64,000 nucleotides of DNA, from positions 186,001 through 250,000 of the forward strand of contig NZ_JAKRNK010000006.1 of NCBI RefSeq assembly GCF_022346885.1, read 5' to 3'. A program made the position numbers and the translations under genes. The notes beneath the pieces were generated by a model, which was not told the origin of the DNA, did no database searches, and saw nothing but the letters and a program-made list of their open reading frames with translations. Below, in pieces: positions 51,848 through 61,218 of this stretch. Source of the stretch: Paenibacillus sp. ACRRX. Lineage in GTDB: Bacteria > Bacillota > Bacilli > Paenibacillales > Paenibacillaceae. How positions within the stretch are numbered: the stretch's first letter is position 1; the number at the start of each line of letters is the position of its first letter.

Positions 51848-52553
51848 CCAACGTATACCATCATTAGTCAATCTTAACTGGTCCGAGTTGCACCAGACAC
51901 TTGACGAACAGGGCTACGCCAAACTACCATGTCTTCTTAATTCCGATGTGTGTGAAAGTCTGATGGAAGGCTATGAAGATGAATCACTTTATCGCAAAAC
52001 CATCGATATGACGCGTTATCGTTTCGGAATCGGAGAGTACAAATATTATCAAGCTCCCCTTCCAGATCTGTTACAACAGCTTCGTGATGGCCTGTACCCG
52101 GAGCTCGCCAAAACGGCCAATCGCTGGCTGGAACATTTGAATCGATCACCCGAATATCCTGATACTCTGGCTGCCTTTCTCGATCAATGTCATCAGGCAG
52201 GGCAAACTCGTCCAACCCCGCTGATTCTTAAATATGAAGTAGGCGGCTACAATTGTCTCCATCAGGATTTGTACGGTGACATCTTCTTCCCCTTTCAAGT
52301 CGTATTTGTGCTAAACCAACGAGGCGGAGATTATACAGGCGGCGAATCTTTACTCATCGAGCAGCGGCCGCGGGCGCAGAGCAGAGGTCATGTCATTACG
52401 CTGAATCAGGGTGAAGGACTAATCTTTCCAACCCAGCAGCGACCCGTATCGGGTACACGCGGCTATTATAGGGTGACTCTGCGACATGGCGTAGGTACAA
52501 TCACATCGGGAACACGTTACAGCATGGGGATTATTTTTCATGATGCGAAGTGA
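51840..52553 (+). CDS. 2OG-Fe(II) oxygenase, probable AlkB-like repair enzyme
   Basis: 237 residues from the ATG at 51840 with GGAG upstream, overlapping the methyltransferase gene. The iron ligands are His141-x-Asp143 (LHQDLYGD) and His216 (RHGVGT), with the 2-oxoglutarate Arg226 ten residues later. QVVFVLNQRGGDYTGGESLL is a conserved strand. The order and place beside ada-type genes fit the group of AlkB-like proteins (COG3826) that remove alkyl lesions by hydroxylation. The substrate is inferred from context only. Confidence 0.9.
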   Translation: MSDQRIPSLVNLNWSELHQTLDEQGYAKLPCLLNSDVCESLMEGYEDESLYRKTIDMTRYRFGIGEYKYYQAPLPDLLQQLRDGLYPELAKTANRWLEHLNRSPEYPDTLAAFLDQCHQAGQTRPTPLILKYEVGGYNCLHQDLYGDIFFPFQVVFVLNQRGGDYTGGESLLIEQRPRAQSRGHVITLNQGEGLIFPTQQRPVSGTRGYYRVTLRHGVGTITSGTRYSMGIIFHDAK

Positions 52554-52652
52554 ACGAACAACCGAATCCTCGACATACAAGTTTGATTCAACAAAGAACT
52601 GCAGTCTCGCCTATTATACGTATACAAGGCATGGATCGGCAGGTGAACGAGG

Positions 52653-53471
52653 ATGACAGTCAAGTATTTGTACAAAACACCAAAAACACTGCTGAATAAA
52701 GGAACTGGTTTTTTGTCCGGCTATAGTCATTCGTTAAATCCTTATACAGGATGTACCTTCGCCTGTTCCTATTGCTATGTGCGGCAAATGCCTGTCTCCA
52801 CTTTTCGCAGCGCGGAGTGGGGAACTTGGGTAGATATTAAAAAAGAGGCTGCGGTCACATTCCAAAAGGAGTTGCGCAGAGCCAGAGTCAAGGGCCCGGT
52901 TACCATCTTCATGTCATCCAGCACGGACCCTTACCAACCAATCGAACACAAGGAGAAAGTTACGCAGTCTTTACTGGAGGTTATGGTCGACAATCCCCCA
53001 GACTTCTTGCTTGTTCAGACACGCAGCCCACTTGTCAGCAGAGACATTATGTTACTGCAACAGCTGGGGGCCAAGGTTCGGGTAAGCATGACGGTAGAGA
53101 CCGACCGGGAAGATATTCGCAAGCACTTTGCCCCCTATGCTCCTCCCATTCAGGCAAGACTTAAAACACTACAACTGCTTGCTAAATTCGGTATTCCTAC
53201 ACAAGTTGCCATCGCTCCCTTATTACCGAGCAGTAAGCGATTTGCAGAAATGTTGCGTCCCCTGGTTAACCGGGTATGTGTAGACGATTATTTTATGGGG
53301 GACGGCAGTGGCGGTAAACGAACGCGCAATTTGGGCTTACAAGCGTTATATAAAAATCTGGGCATGGAAGAATGGTATCATCCATCTGCCTATCAATTGG
53401 TTTATGAGCAAATGCGGCAGCACTTTTCGGAAGATGAACTTTACATCAGCCAGAAGGGTTTTGAACCCTAA
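52653..53471 (+). CDS. SPL-family radical SAM protein (SplB-like)
   Basis: 272 residues; AGGTG lies seven bases before the ATG. The radical SAM motif is Cys34-x3-Cys38-x2-Cys41 (TGCTFACSYCYVRQ), following NPYTGC. The fold resembles spore photoproduct lyase and the Rv2578c group, though the SPL catalytic Cys near the C-terminus is not evident. These proteins are often beside DNA-repair genes. It lies 99 bases after the 2OG oxygenase gene. Confidence 0.9.
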   Translation: MTVKYLYKTPKTLLNKGTGFLSGYSHSLNPYTGCTFACSYCYVRQMPVSTFRSAEWGTWVDIKKEAAVTFQKELRRARVKGPVTIFMSSSTDPYQPIEHKEKVTQSLLEVMVDNPPDFLLVQTRSPLVSRDIMLLQQLGAKVRVSMTVETDREDIRKHFAPYAPPIQARLKTLQLLAKFGIPTQVAIAPLLPSSKRFAEMLRPLVNRVCVDDYFMGDGSGGKRTRNLGLQALYKNLGMEEWYHPSAYQLVYEQMRQHFSEDELYISQKGFEP

Positions 53472-53578
53472 CGTGATCATATGTAAAATCATGTCTCCAT
53501 TTATTTTCAATCCTGTGTAAAAGTAATAGATGAAGTTGAGTGAAGCCTATGGACTTCAAGAAATATATTGGCAAGACA

Positions 53579-53621
53579 GAACAGGTAAGAATTCCGGAGC
53601 CCCGCAATCCTTACCTGTTTT
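53579..53621. terminator. Bidirectional terminator between repair genes
   Basis: AACAGGTAAG pairs with CTTACCTGTT around a 19-base loop, followed by TTCGTTT. It separates the plus-strand SPL gene from the minus-strand AlkD-type gene. Confidence 0.75.
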
Positions 53622-53767
53622 CGTTTCACCATCATGTATAAGTTTAATTTAATGACGTGAACATTGCCTAATGAAGTCTTATTGCCGCGTTAACATGTTC
53701 GCATTGTAATACTCGGTATTTTCCACCTCACGACTTTCATTCTCAAACCTACGTTTGTTACATATTT

Positions 53768-54451
53768 TTATTTGCGTTTCATACTACGAATAATACGCTT
53801 GGTTTCCTGGTCTACTCGGAAAGACTCCGTTATTTTCTGCAAAGCTTTGTTAAATGTATCGTTGTCCAAAGAATTAGATTTTAAGTATGTCATCGTTGGC
53901 TCAGGCATTTTGATAAAGCAAATCGATATCGCCCAAGCTACAGCCATTTTTACATAGTATGCTTCATGTTTAATACCATCCAGCTTTTTTAAAACGGCAT
54001 CCAGATAGATATCGTCTACATAATAATTAAGAAGCATCACGACAGCGAAGCGAAGATCGTATTCATTTGTGGATTCAAAATATGGCTGAAGAAAATCCCA
54101 TACACGCTCTTTATGCTTCTGAGTAACCTTGAGACCTGCACAAAAACTATCACATACCGACCAATTGTCGATGCTTGGTATAAACGCGGCTACATGATAC
54201 AAAACTTCATCAATGTCCGCCTTCAAGTAGCCAATAATCATTCCGTGCACCATAACCTCTTCAAACCACTCTGCTTGGTTTCCAATAAAATTGCCTGTCC
54301 AATTGCCCGTTGCCATTTTTTTCGCGATCTTGCGAAGCTCTGGCAATCGTACACCCAATACATTATTTATATTGGGGATCAAGGCCGCAGAAAAAGCTTG
54401 GTACCCCGGCTCTGCCAGCTCGAGTAGCTGTTCCTTCAATGTCATTTCCAT
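53768..54451 (-). CDS. DNA alkylation repair protein (AlkD-like HEAT fold)
   Basis: 227 residues; AAGGAG precedes the ATG. The all-helical HEAT-like pattern of AlkC/AlkD glycosylases is clear: LGVRLPELRKIAKKM, WFEEVMVHGMIIGYLK, IDNWSVCDSFCAGLK, DLRFAVVMLLNYYVDD, YYVKMAVAWAISICFIK, and TFNKALQKITESFRV near the end. AlkD removes positively charged alkylated bases without flipping them. It is 16 bases downstream of the AlkA-type gene, in the same operon. Confidence 0.92.
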   Translation of the reverse strand: MEMTLKEQLLELAEPGYQAFSAALIPNINNVLGVRLPELRKIAKKMATGNWTGNFIGNQAEWFEEVMVHGMIIGYLKADIDEVLYHVAAFIPSIDNWSVCDSFCAGLKVTQKHKERVWDFLQPYFESTNEYDLRFAVVMLLNYYVDDIYLDAVLKKLDGIKHEAYYVKMAVAWAISICFIKMPEPTMTYLKSNSLDNDTFNKALQKITESFRVDQETKRIIRSMKRK

Positions 54452-54467
54452 GGTAGTAACTCCTTAT

Positions 54468-55085
54468 TTACTCAAACGAAATCACCCACAAATATAGGGA
54501 AGCCACCGAACCGAATGGCGAATATTTACGCCGATACTGCTCAAATTCTACTTTTGATAAATCGGAAAGACTGTACAGTTTCATTATCCCTCTTCGGATC
54601 GCAATATCTCCCCAACTGACAACATCCCGTCGTTCCATGGAATTGATAAGCAACATCTCTGCAGTCCAACGTCCAATGCCATTTAACGTTGTCAGCTGAC
54701 GAATCACCTCATCATCGGGTAGATCGCGAAGCGTTTCAATATCCCATTTACCTGTTGTGATCGTTTCGGCAATGGAATGGATACAGACCGCTTTTTTCAT
54801 CGTCATCCCGCATTTCTGGATATCGTCTGTGCTCTGTCTGGTTATATTTTCAGGCGTGATTTCGCCTAATCTCTCCTGCATTCGATCCCAAACGGTATGA
54901 ACGGCTTTAACGGACACCAATTGCCCCACTATTGCGTGTACAAGCGCGGAAAATAGATCGGGAATGATTTCACGTTCGACTTTCCCCAAACGGTCGATGG
55001 CTCTTCCCAAGATTTCATCCTTTTGCTTTAGATAATCGATTTCGTTTTGCCCATACTCATAAAACTTGGTCACGACTCTGTTCAA
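54468..55085 (-). CDS. DNA-3-methyladenine glycosylase (AlkA-like HhH-GPD)
   Basis: 205 residues from TTG at 55085, which has GGAGG eight bases upstream; a longer frame from 55127 begins before that site. The helix-hairpin-helix reads LTTLNGIGRWTAEMLLI, and the catalytic Asp lies in SWGDIAIRRG. The N-terminal TATA-like domain of long AlkA is missing, as in the short bacilli form. It cuts alkylated purines from DNA. It is the first gene of a two-gene operon with the AlkD-like protein. Confidence 0.92.
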   Translation of the reverse strand: MNRVVTKFYEYGQNEIDYLKQKDEILGRAIDRLGKVEREIIPDLFSALVHAIVGQLVSVKAVHTVWDRMQERLGEITPENITRQSTDDIQKCGMTMKKAVCIHSIAETITTGKWDIETLRDLPDDEVIRQLTTLNGIGRWTAEMLLINSMERRDVVSWGDIAIRRGIMKLYSLSDLSKVEFEQYRRKYSPFGSVASLYLWVISFE

Positions 55086-55232
55086 CCAGTTATCCTCCAA
55101 TCGTGAATGATAGAACCAATGTGTCACCTATTACTATACCTAAAAAGGCTGTATTTAAGTGAAAACTCGAATGAAACAGCAAGATTAAGAAACGAATTGA
55201 ATTGAAACATAATAATTCCTCACAAGCATCAG

Positions 55233-55868
55233 TCACCGAATAATCATTCCCATTAAACCCACAAAAGTTGAAGCCTGATGACTGGCAATAATACATCCAT
55301 CTAAATCCTCAACCTCGACACTTAGCTCATTAAAGTTACAGTCGCTAAGATCGACTCCCTTTAGCTTTGATCCGATCATACAAGATTGATCGATATTACA
55401 ACGGGTAAAGTTTAATTTTTGAATAGTAGAACCATAATAGTCAGCGCTTTCTAAAGAACAATCTTCAAAACTTACTTGTTTAAATTTAGCGAAGCGAAAA
55501 TTTGAAAAATCAGCTAAGCAGTCCAGAATACGGACATTTTGAAGTCTACTCTGAGAGAAGTTTGTACCAATTAGCTTACAATTTCTAAATTCAATACGAT
55601 GAAAGAATGAACTTGGAAAATTAACATTTGAAAAATCGCAATTCTCGAAAACAATATCTGTAAGTTCGATTTGTTCCAACGATGACTCTGTAATGGTTAC
55701 ATTTCTAAAAATCATTTTATCCATGGAAACCTTGACAGCATCCTGGTACTCAATTGTTATATTATCAATAACTCCATTACTAATCTCATCTCTTGATTCT
55801 AATGAGTGAATAGTTCTTGTTTCGAGCAACTCAACTGGAATTTTAGGCTGCTCAATCTTAAATATCAT
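55233..55868 (-). CDS. Pentapeptide-repeat protein (Qnr/McbG-like)
   Basis: 211 residues from the ATG with GGAGG five bases upstream. Pentapeptide repeats A(D/N)LXX-like run from about residue 55 to 190: VFENCDFSNVNF, IEFRNCKLIGTNF, VRILDCLADFSNF, VSFEDCSLESADY, LNFTRCNIDQSCM, VDLSDCNF. They should fold as a right-handed quadrilateral beta-helix, DNA-mimic type in Qnr and McbG. The role here is unknown; resistance to gyrase toxins is possible. Monocistronic. Confidence 0.88.
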   Translation of the reverse strand: MIFKIEQPKIPVELLETRTIHSLESRDEISNGVIDNITIEYQDAVKVSMDKMIFRNVTITESSLEQIELTDIVFENCDFSNVNFPSSFFHRIEFRNCKLIGTNFSQSRLQNVRILDCLADFSNFRFAKFKQVSFEDCSLESADYYGSTIQKLNFTRCNIDQSCMIGSKLKGVDLSDCNFNELSVEVEDLDGCIIASHQASTFVGLMGMIIR

Positions 55869-55923
55869 ATTGTCCTCCATCCTTCATCCGTTGATAGATC
55901 AGCTATCAAAATGATTATTGCAT

Positions 55924-56469
55924 TTATTCTCCACTAAAACTTTTGGCCCATTCAGCAACCCTGCGACTACTTTCTTCCTCTGACAAATCTTCAATCCTAG
56001 TCATAATACTCCACCTTACTCCAAAAGGGTCCAGTATACTACCAAATCGATCACCTGAAACAAAACTTGTAACTGGTTCCCTTACTTTTGCTCCTCTTGA
56101 TACTGCATTTTCAAATACCTGATCAACATTAATTACATAAATCCCTAAAGAATAACATGCATTGTCTTCATCTGGCGGCAAGACCAATTTATATGCCGGA
56201 TTCGCTGCTCCCAATTGCAAAAAACCATTTCCAAAATCTAATTCTGCATGGATAATTATTTTATTGCCATTCCCATCAGGTAGTTCAGTAATATCCTTCA
56301 CCCTTGCATTGAAAACAATTTTATAGAACTCAATTGCTTTAACAGGATCCTTCACGGTTATAAATGGTGTTATCGTTGTCACGCCGTTAGGTGTACCATT
56401 CTTTGTATGTTTACCTGATACGGCCGTATATTTTATGCTTTCAGTCAACTTTACTCCTGCTTTATTCAT
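55924..56469 (-). CDS. VOC-family protein (PhnB/glyoxalase-like)
   Basis: 181 residues; AGGAG precedes the ATG. After about 28 residues, GVTTITPFITVKDPVKAIEF starts a VOC domain with YKIVFNARVKD, and ends with FVSGDRFGSILDPFGVRWSI, the PhnB/YdcE-like pattern of a single paired beta-alpha-beta unit. There is a His in IIHAELDFGNG as a possible metal ligand. Such proteins bind or modify small molecules. Monocistronic. Confidence 0.88.
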   Translation of the reverse strand: MNKAGVKLTESIKYTAVSGKHTKNGTPNGVTTITPFITVKDPVKAIEFYKIVFNARVKDITELPDGNGNKIIIHAELDFGNGFLQLGAANPAYKLVLPPDEDNACYSLGIYVINVDQVFENAVSRGAKVREPVTSFVSGDRFGSILDPFGVRWSIMTRIEDLSEEESSRRVAEWAKSFSGE

Positions 56470-56853
56470 TTACAAGCTCTCCTTATTTTATCATTTATCA
56501 AGTGATACCAACGATCCATCTCGGTAATCAACGATTATCTTCATTATAAAAAAACTTCAGTGACATCTACTGTCAGTCAAGTTTTTGAAGTTGATCATAT
56601 CTACTTATATTTAAATTTACTTCCGCGATCGTTTAGTTATATCTTACCTTCATCCATATAGTCCAGCATCAGGACCTGACTGCGAATGGACGCTGGATGG
56701 ATGATTTTAACTGGATTTGTATATATAAAACCGATATATTATGTGGGAGGTAGAGCACAAAGTGTTCGTGTTCGATATGTGTAAATGAAAGAACGCGCAT
56801 GTCGAAATCTACACGTTTAGGCTCATATTATTTATATTGGGGAGGGCCTCGGC
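56470..56853. other. Intergenic stretch with an inverted repeat
   Basis: No gene. An imperfect hairpin, AAAACTTCAGTGACA...TGTCAGTCAAGTTTT, lies at about 56546-56580. GGGGAGGG just before 56854 is the ribosome site of the next gene. Confidence 0.45.
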
Positions 56854-57588
56854 ATGGACAAAAATTCTGTTTATGAAACAAATAGCTTCTATTGGGATAC
56901 AAAAGGAAATGAATATTTAGGAGCAATCGTTCTTCCTTTTTATGGCGCATTTGTATCAGAAGAAAAATGCCAGCTTTTTGGTGATGTCTCAGGGAAAAAG
57001 ATGCTGGAAATAGGTTGTGGAAACGGTCAATCCTTACAATATCACGGGGAACACAAAGCCTCTGAACTATGGGCTGTGGATATATCAGAAAAACAAATCA
57101 AAAAGGCAGCGCAGCATTTGAAGGCATGCGGTCTTTCAGCAAAATTGATTTGTTCTCCCATGGAAGAGGAATGTGGTATGCCAGTTGATTATTTTGACTT
57201 TGTTTACTCGATTTACGCCATAGGATGGACCACCGACCTTGAGGGTACATTTCGCCGGATCGCTTCTTACCTAAAAAAAGACGGTGTATTTATTTTCAGT
57301 TGGTCTCACCCTATTCACAGATGTGTTGCTGCAGAAAATAATAGGCTTACTTTTAAAAAATGTTACTTCGATGAATCTTGGTATTCGATATCTCTTGATG
57401 AAGGTGTGATAACCTTATCGGATCGTAAACTATCAACCTATGTGAATGCGTTGGCAAAAGCGGGATTCGTAATTGAGCAAATGATTGAGCAATCTGATGA
57501 TGAAATTATGCGGGACGATAACAGCGAGTTTGCACAAAGAGCGAAAATGCTTCCTGTAACTTTTGTAATCAAAGCAAGAAAACTATAG
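56854..57588 (+). CDS. Class I SAM-dependent methyltransferase
   Basis: 244 residues; GGGGAGGG precedes the ATG. Motif I is MLEIGCGNGQSL (about 50-61), the acidic loop after the second strand is WAVDIS (about 76-81), and the motif II/III region is FDFVYSIYAIGW. It is a ubiquinone/tRNA-type small-molecule methyltransferase by fold, acceptor unknown. The gene stands alone. Confidence 0.9.
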   Translation: MDKNSVYETNSFYWDTKGNEYLGAIVLPFYGAFVSEEKCQLFGDVSGKKMLEIGCGNGQSLQYHGEHKASELWAVDISEKQIKKAAQHLKACGLSAKLICSPMEEECGMPVDYFDFVYSIYAIGWTTDLEGTFRRIASYLKKDGVFIFSWSHPIHRCVAAENNRLTFKKCYFDESWYSISLDEGVITLSDRKLSTYVNALAKAGFVIEQMIEQSDDEIMRDDNSEFAQRAKMLPVTFVIKARKL

Positions 57589-57696
57589 ACTATTATGACA
57601 AAAGCATCTGCCGTCTTCAAAGTTCGAGTAACCTGGAACTGAGCCGCTTATTCCATCTCAACCTCCGTAACCACTAACGCTTTCAGAAGAAACTAA

Positions 57697-57733
57697 ACGA
57701 CCGTTCCCCGGTAAAATACTGAGAAACGGTCGC
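57697..57733. terminator. Hairpin between methyltransferase and stalk-protein genes
   Basis: CGACCGTT pairs with AACGGTCG across an 18-base loop; on the minus strand TTTAGTTTC follows, so it may terminate the 57792-58646 gene. Confidence 0.6.
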
Positions 57734-57791
57734 AGCATAATAATGTTTTTTATTCTTGTCTTCGTTACACCATTCATATTTCAATGCCATT

Positions 57792-58646
57792 TTACCGAGC
57801 AATTACTTCAAGTACATCGCCGGTTCCATCATCAATAATACGTATATTTTTGTCATCAATGAGTTGAATTGTGCCGTCCGGCTTCAACGTTTCATGCTGC
57901 TCCTTTAATCCGTGAGCAACGGTTTTGCGAATCAGCCCTTGATTCTTGAATACCAACGTATACAGGTCATGTTCTCCACTCTTTCGATTAGAATATTCAA
58001 TTGTGACTACAAGTAGATTCTTGTTAGTCCCCTTGAAATTTAAGTTGAGAACATGAGTATTCAAGTTAATGTCTTTTATGCCTAACGGAATCGAAGTCTT
58101 TTGTCCCGTATAAACATTAGTAATCTCTAGATCCCCTTTTCCTGCTCGAATTGTATAGTTGTATCCCATCATGCTGCCATAAATAGTATCCGTATAATTG
58201 TTGAGTCCTGTCACGGTTACCTTGCCCGTCTTGGTGTCTTGATTGGCCACTTCCCCCTCCAAAGCAGATGCAAGGAATCTAATCGGCACATAAAGATGAC
58301 TAATATACCATACAGGTTCTCTGCCCATATCCACTTCTTTACCATCAACTTCGGCAATTCCGCTTCCCATGTGGACAACAATACGCTTCTGATTCCTTTT
58401 CAAAACCGCCGTCTTGTCACTTTCCATCTCCCAATGCAGACCTGCGTTGCTGCCCAGCGAGAAAAAACTTCCGTAAGTGACACCGTCCTTAAGCAGCGTC
58501 TCAATATGGTTGATACGGCCGTCTTCCCATTGCAGTTCCAACTTCACGTACTTGGATGCTGCATTCGTTTCATGTGATCCAAGCGGAAAAAGAAATGACA
58601 TGATAACTAGAATGGCAACTGCATTTTTCCAATTGTTCATTTTCAT
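57792..58646 (-). CDS. Secreted stalk-domain protein (copper amine oxidase N-like)
   Basis: 284 residues from the ATG with GGTGAGG upstream. A signal peptide ends near residue 29 (ETNAA). The region from about 30 to 145 (LLKDGVTYGSFFSL, WYISHLYVPIRFLASALEGE, KTGKVTV) is the paired stalk domain found in many Paenibacillus exported proteins, named after copper amine oxidase N-terminus. The C-terminal 130 residues form strands (TIRAGKGDLEITNVYTGQKT). Function unknown, probably surface-associated. Confidence 0.85.
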   Translation of the reverse strand: MKMNNWKNAVAILVIMSFLFPLGSHETNAASKYVKLELQWEDGRINHIETLLKDGVTYGSFFSLGSNAGLHWEMESDKTAVLKRNQKRIVVHMGSGIAEVDGKEVDMGREPVWYISHLYVPIRFLASALEGEVANQDTKTGKVTVTGLNNYTDTIYGSMMGYNYTIRAGKGDLEITNVYTGQKTSIPLGIKDINLNTHVLNLNFKGTNKNLLVVTIEYSNRKSGEHDLYTLVFKNQGLIRKTVAHGLKEQHETLKPDGTIQLIDDKNIRIIDDGTGDVLEVIAR

Positions 58647-58755
58647 AGCAACCTCACCCACTTAATGTATTTTTCATTCTATAATAGAAACGCGTATATC
58701 TTATAAAAAGTTGCTATTACAATAGGAGTTGGAACGCAGAATGACGATTTTCGAA

Positions 58756-59466
58756 TTATGTTCTTTCGTGTTCTCTTATTCTTGATAATGCTATTGTGGC
58801 TGCTAATTTTCCATTATGCATTCCGTTTTTAGAAACCTCTGTTAACTTTTCTTTAGCTGGAATGTATCTATGAAAACCAATAATCTCACATGCTCTCTCT
58901 TGCACATACATATCTTCATCATCTAAATACTTTATTAATGAATCAAGATCTCTTTTCGGTGTTAATGCCATGATTGAAAAAATATACTGACAACGAACAT
59001 CATCATTTATTAGTTCGTTAGAACTTATCAATTTGTTCAGCTCTTCAATACAAATTGAGTCTTCAGCAAGCTCAGTATTACTAAATTCTATTTCTGAGGG
59101 ATAGTCTTTCTTTAATTCATCCCAATCCAAATTAGGATGTTGTTCGAGTTTAGTTATAAATGAACTTATACTTCTAAAACTTGGAGATAAATCCGTTTCC
59201 TCATGATTGATGTAACTTATCCTGTATTTGCATGCACCTTGAAAATGTAAGCCTATGTAGTTTGAATGATCATCTGTCCATAACGGAATAATATCTTGAT
59301 AAACCTCCATTTCAGACATAAAATCAGCTGTTTCAATGATTTCATCAAATTCCATTAATCTTAAAAAGTATTTTTGATCCTTCTGTTGTTTGCTGTGAGT
59401 TTCTAACTCTTCAACTAATCTAATAGGTAATGTGATGCTGAATCTATTAAAAAGATCTATAAACAT
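58756..59466 (-). CDS. SUKH-like/HEAT-repeat protein, possible immunity protein
   Basis: 236 residues. The N-terminal half (VYQDIIPLWTDDHSNYIGLH, FQGACKYRISYINHEETDLS, FRSISSFITKLEQHP) has the SMI1/KNR4-like strand pattern. The C-terminal third (DLDSLIKYLDDEDMYVQERA, CEIIGFHRYIPAKEKL) contains HEAT-like repeats. This combination occurs in toxin-immunity settings. AAAGGAG lies upstream. It is the first of several minus-strand immunity-like genes in the right end of the window. Confidence 0.7.
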   Translation of the reverse strand: MFIDLFNRFSITLPIRLVEELETHSKQQKDQKYFLRLMEFDEIIETADFMSEMEVYQDIIPLWTDDHSNYIGLHFQGACKYRISYINHEETDLSPSFRSISSFITKLEQHPNLDWDELKKDYPSEIEFSNTELAEDSICIEELNKLISSNELINDDVRCQYIFSIMALTPKRDLDSLIKYLDDEDMYVQERACEIIGFHRYIPAKEKLTEVSKNGMHNGKLAATIALSRIREHERT

Positions 59467-59641
59467 ATTTCTGCTCCTTTGAAAAAAGATACTTTTGAGC
59501 TAACCTACTTGTTAATTGAGAAAAGGCCGCCTTATAGCAGCCTACATGTAATTCAACTATCGTGTCCCGTTAGTTTAATATTCATATCCGGTTTCTTCAT
59601 TTGGTTTTGTACAAGCTGCATCTAGAATATATATGCCATTC

Positions 59642-61018
59642 TCAATTCTTCTGCGCAATAAATTGTTTGAATCTTACAAAATACTGCTCTGATGCCTCCC
59701 AGCGCCTCCAGTCCAAAAAGGACATGTCCTGCTTACCATATTGATCCGGTGGCTGATAATGCCGGGAAACATAAGTTCCGTTGTCCAGTGAATAAAAATA
59801 ATACGCTCCATCAGGAGTCTTGATTTCAATCCTAGCATCTAGGTAATCTCCATCTTCGTCTATACGGGCCTGACGGAAGGTGTAACATTTTGAGCCGTCC
59901 CAGAATCCGTCATCCTCCGCTTCTTCTATAGATAACGCCTGAATGACAGGGTACTGCAAAATGTCTTGCACATCCTGTACCTCAATGTTTCGTAAATAAA
60001 GCTCAGCCATATTAACGCAGGTCAGAAACATCGTCCAGCAATCGCTAATCTCTGCTAGCGCTTCTTGAGACTCTTCCGTAATGTTCTCCCACTCAGACTC
60101 CTTATCAACGGTTTTCCTCAACAAACCGATGGAATGATCTTGCTCTAGCCAAATGTAATACTGATGCCGTGTATCTTCCATATAAACGCTGAGATCCCGC
60201 TGATCCCCGTCAGCATCAATATGTTCCTGCTGAGCTTTGAAAAATACGCCTTTTTCCTGAAAATCAAAAGATGGCGTGTCATTCGGCATTAAAATACACT
60301 GTGTCAATTTTAATATATTTTCCTCATTGATCGTATTATGGGTAAAATATAAATGAACAGGTTTCTCTCTCGTGCGGGTTACATTTAATTCTTTTAATGC
60401 GGATCGTCCTTCTGCAATAACGGTTGCCAGCGTGTCAAAAGAAAAGCCAGCATCCTCCTCTTCCATGTCCAGAAAAACTTCATCGATCAAAACCTCATGA
60501 ATACCCACCGGGAGCTCCTGAAGTACACCGTCTCCCTCCCACACATTTACTAGGCATGCGATCGATTTCTGCCCGTCCACTTGGAATTTGTACTCATCAT
60601 CCTGAACTAAAACCGCAGCGCTGAGATCACCTTTTACAATTGTTTCCCCATGATTGTAGGAACCGCACAATATTTCAGCAACCAACAGATTGCCCGACAC
60701 ATAAATTTCCTGACCGCCTACAGCTATATTTTTCGCGCTCAAATTACCGATTACCATAAGTCCTATGGCACCATCAGTTTCTTTATTAAAGAGATTGTCT
60801 ACGGCAAAATTTCCATCAATAAAAAGGAGGATTACCTCTTTTTGTTGCGGAAAAGGCTGCTCCCAATCCAGATTAAGAGCAGGTAGTGTCAAATCCCCTT
60901 CATAATATGCGGCAAGATGTTCCTCATTAAAATCCTGATAAAACTTGGCCCACCAAGAGCCTTCCGGAAACTTATCTGCAAGCTGACTAAGTGGAATGAA
61001 TTGAAAAAGGGTGTCCAT
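59642..61018 (-). CDS. Large beta-solenoid-like protein, unknown function
   Basis: 458 residues from the ATG at 61018, with AAAGGA ten bases upstream; a GTG six codons earlier is an alternative. The part from about 55 to 145 (KEVILLFIDGNFAVDNLF, IGLMVIGNLSAKNIAVGGQE, IYVSGNLLVAEILCGSYNHG, ETIVKGDLSAAVLV) has short repeated strands with Gly-Asn turns, as in bactofilin-type beta-solenoids. The C-terminal half is acidic and alpha/beta. It has no signal peptide. I do not recognise the family. It lies among immunity-like genes. Confidence 0.75.
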   Translation of the reverse strand: MDTLFQFIPLSQLADKFPEGSWWAKFYQDFNEEHLAAYYEGDLTLPALNLDWEQPFPQQKEVILLFIDGNFAVDNLFNKETDGAIGLMVIGNLSAKNIAVGGQEIYVSGNLLVAEILCGSYNHGETIVKGDLSAAVLVQDDEYKFQVDGQKSIACLVNVWEGDGVLQELPVGIHEVLIDEVFLDMEEEDAGFSFDTLATVIAEGRSALKELNVTRTREKPVHLYFTHNTINEENILKLTQCILMPNDTPSFDFQEKGVFFKAQQEHIDADGDQRDLSVYMEDTRHQYYIWLEQDHSIGLLRKTVDKESEWENITEESQEALAEISDCWTMFLTCVNMAELYLRNIEVQDVQDILQYPVIQALSIEEAEDDGFWDGSKCYTFRQARIDEDGDYLDARIEIKTPDGAYYFYSLDNGTYVSRHYQPPDQYGKQDMSFLDWRRWEASEQYFVRFKQFIAQKN

Positions 61019-61218
61019 ACCTTGTTTTCCTTTCACTAGTAAGTTTTAACTATTTTCTCATATGTAAAAATTAGGGTCAATCTCAACTTTTTATTGCTGC
61101 GCCCGTCAACCAGCCTGCCCGTTAGCGAAACGCAGCTACCGATCTTATGCTTGCCGGATCGTAATCAGGCTTAATCAGTATTAGGGCTTAGCTTTCAGAT
61201 CAGGACGCCTTAGGCGAA

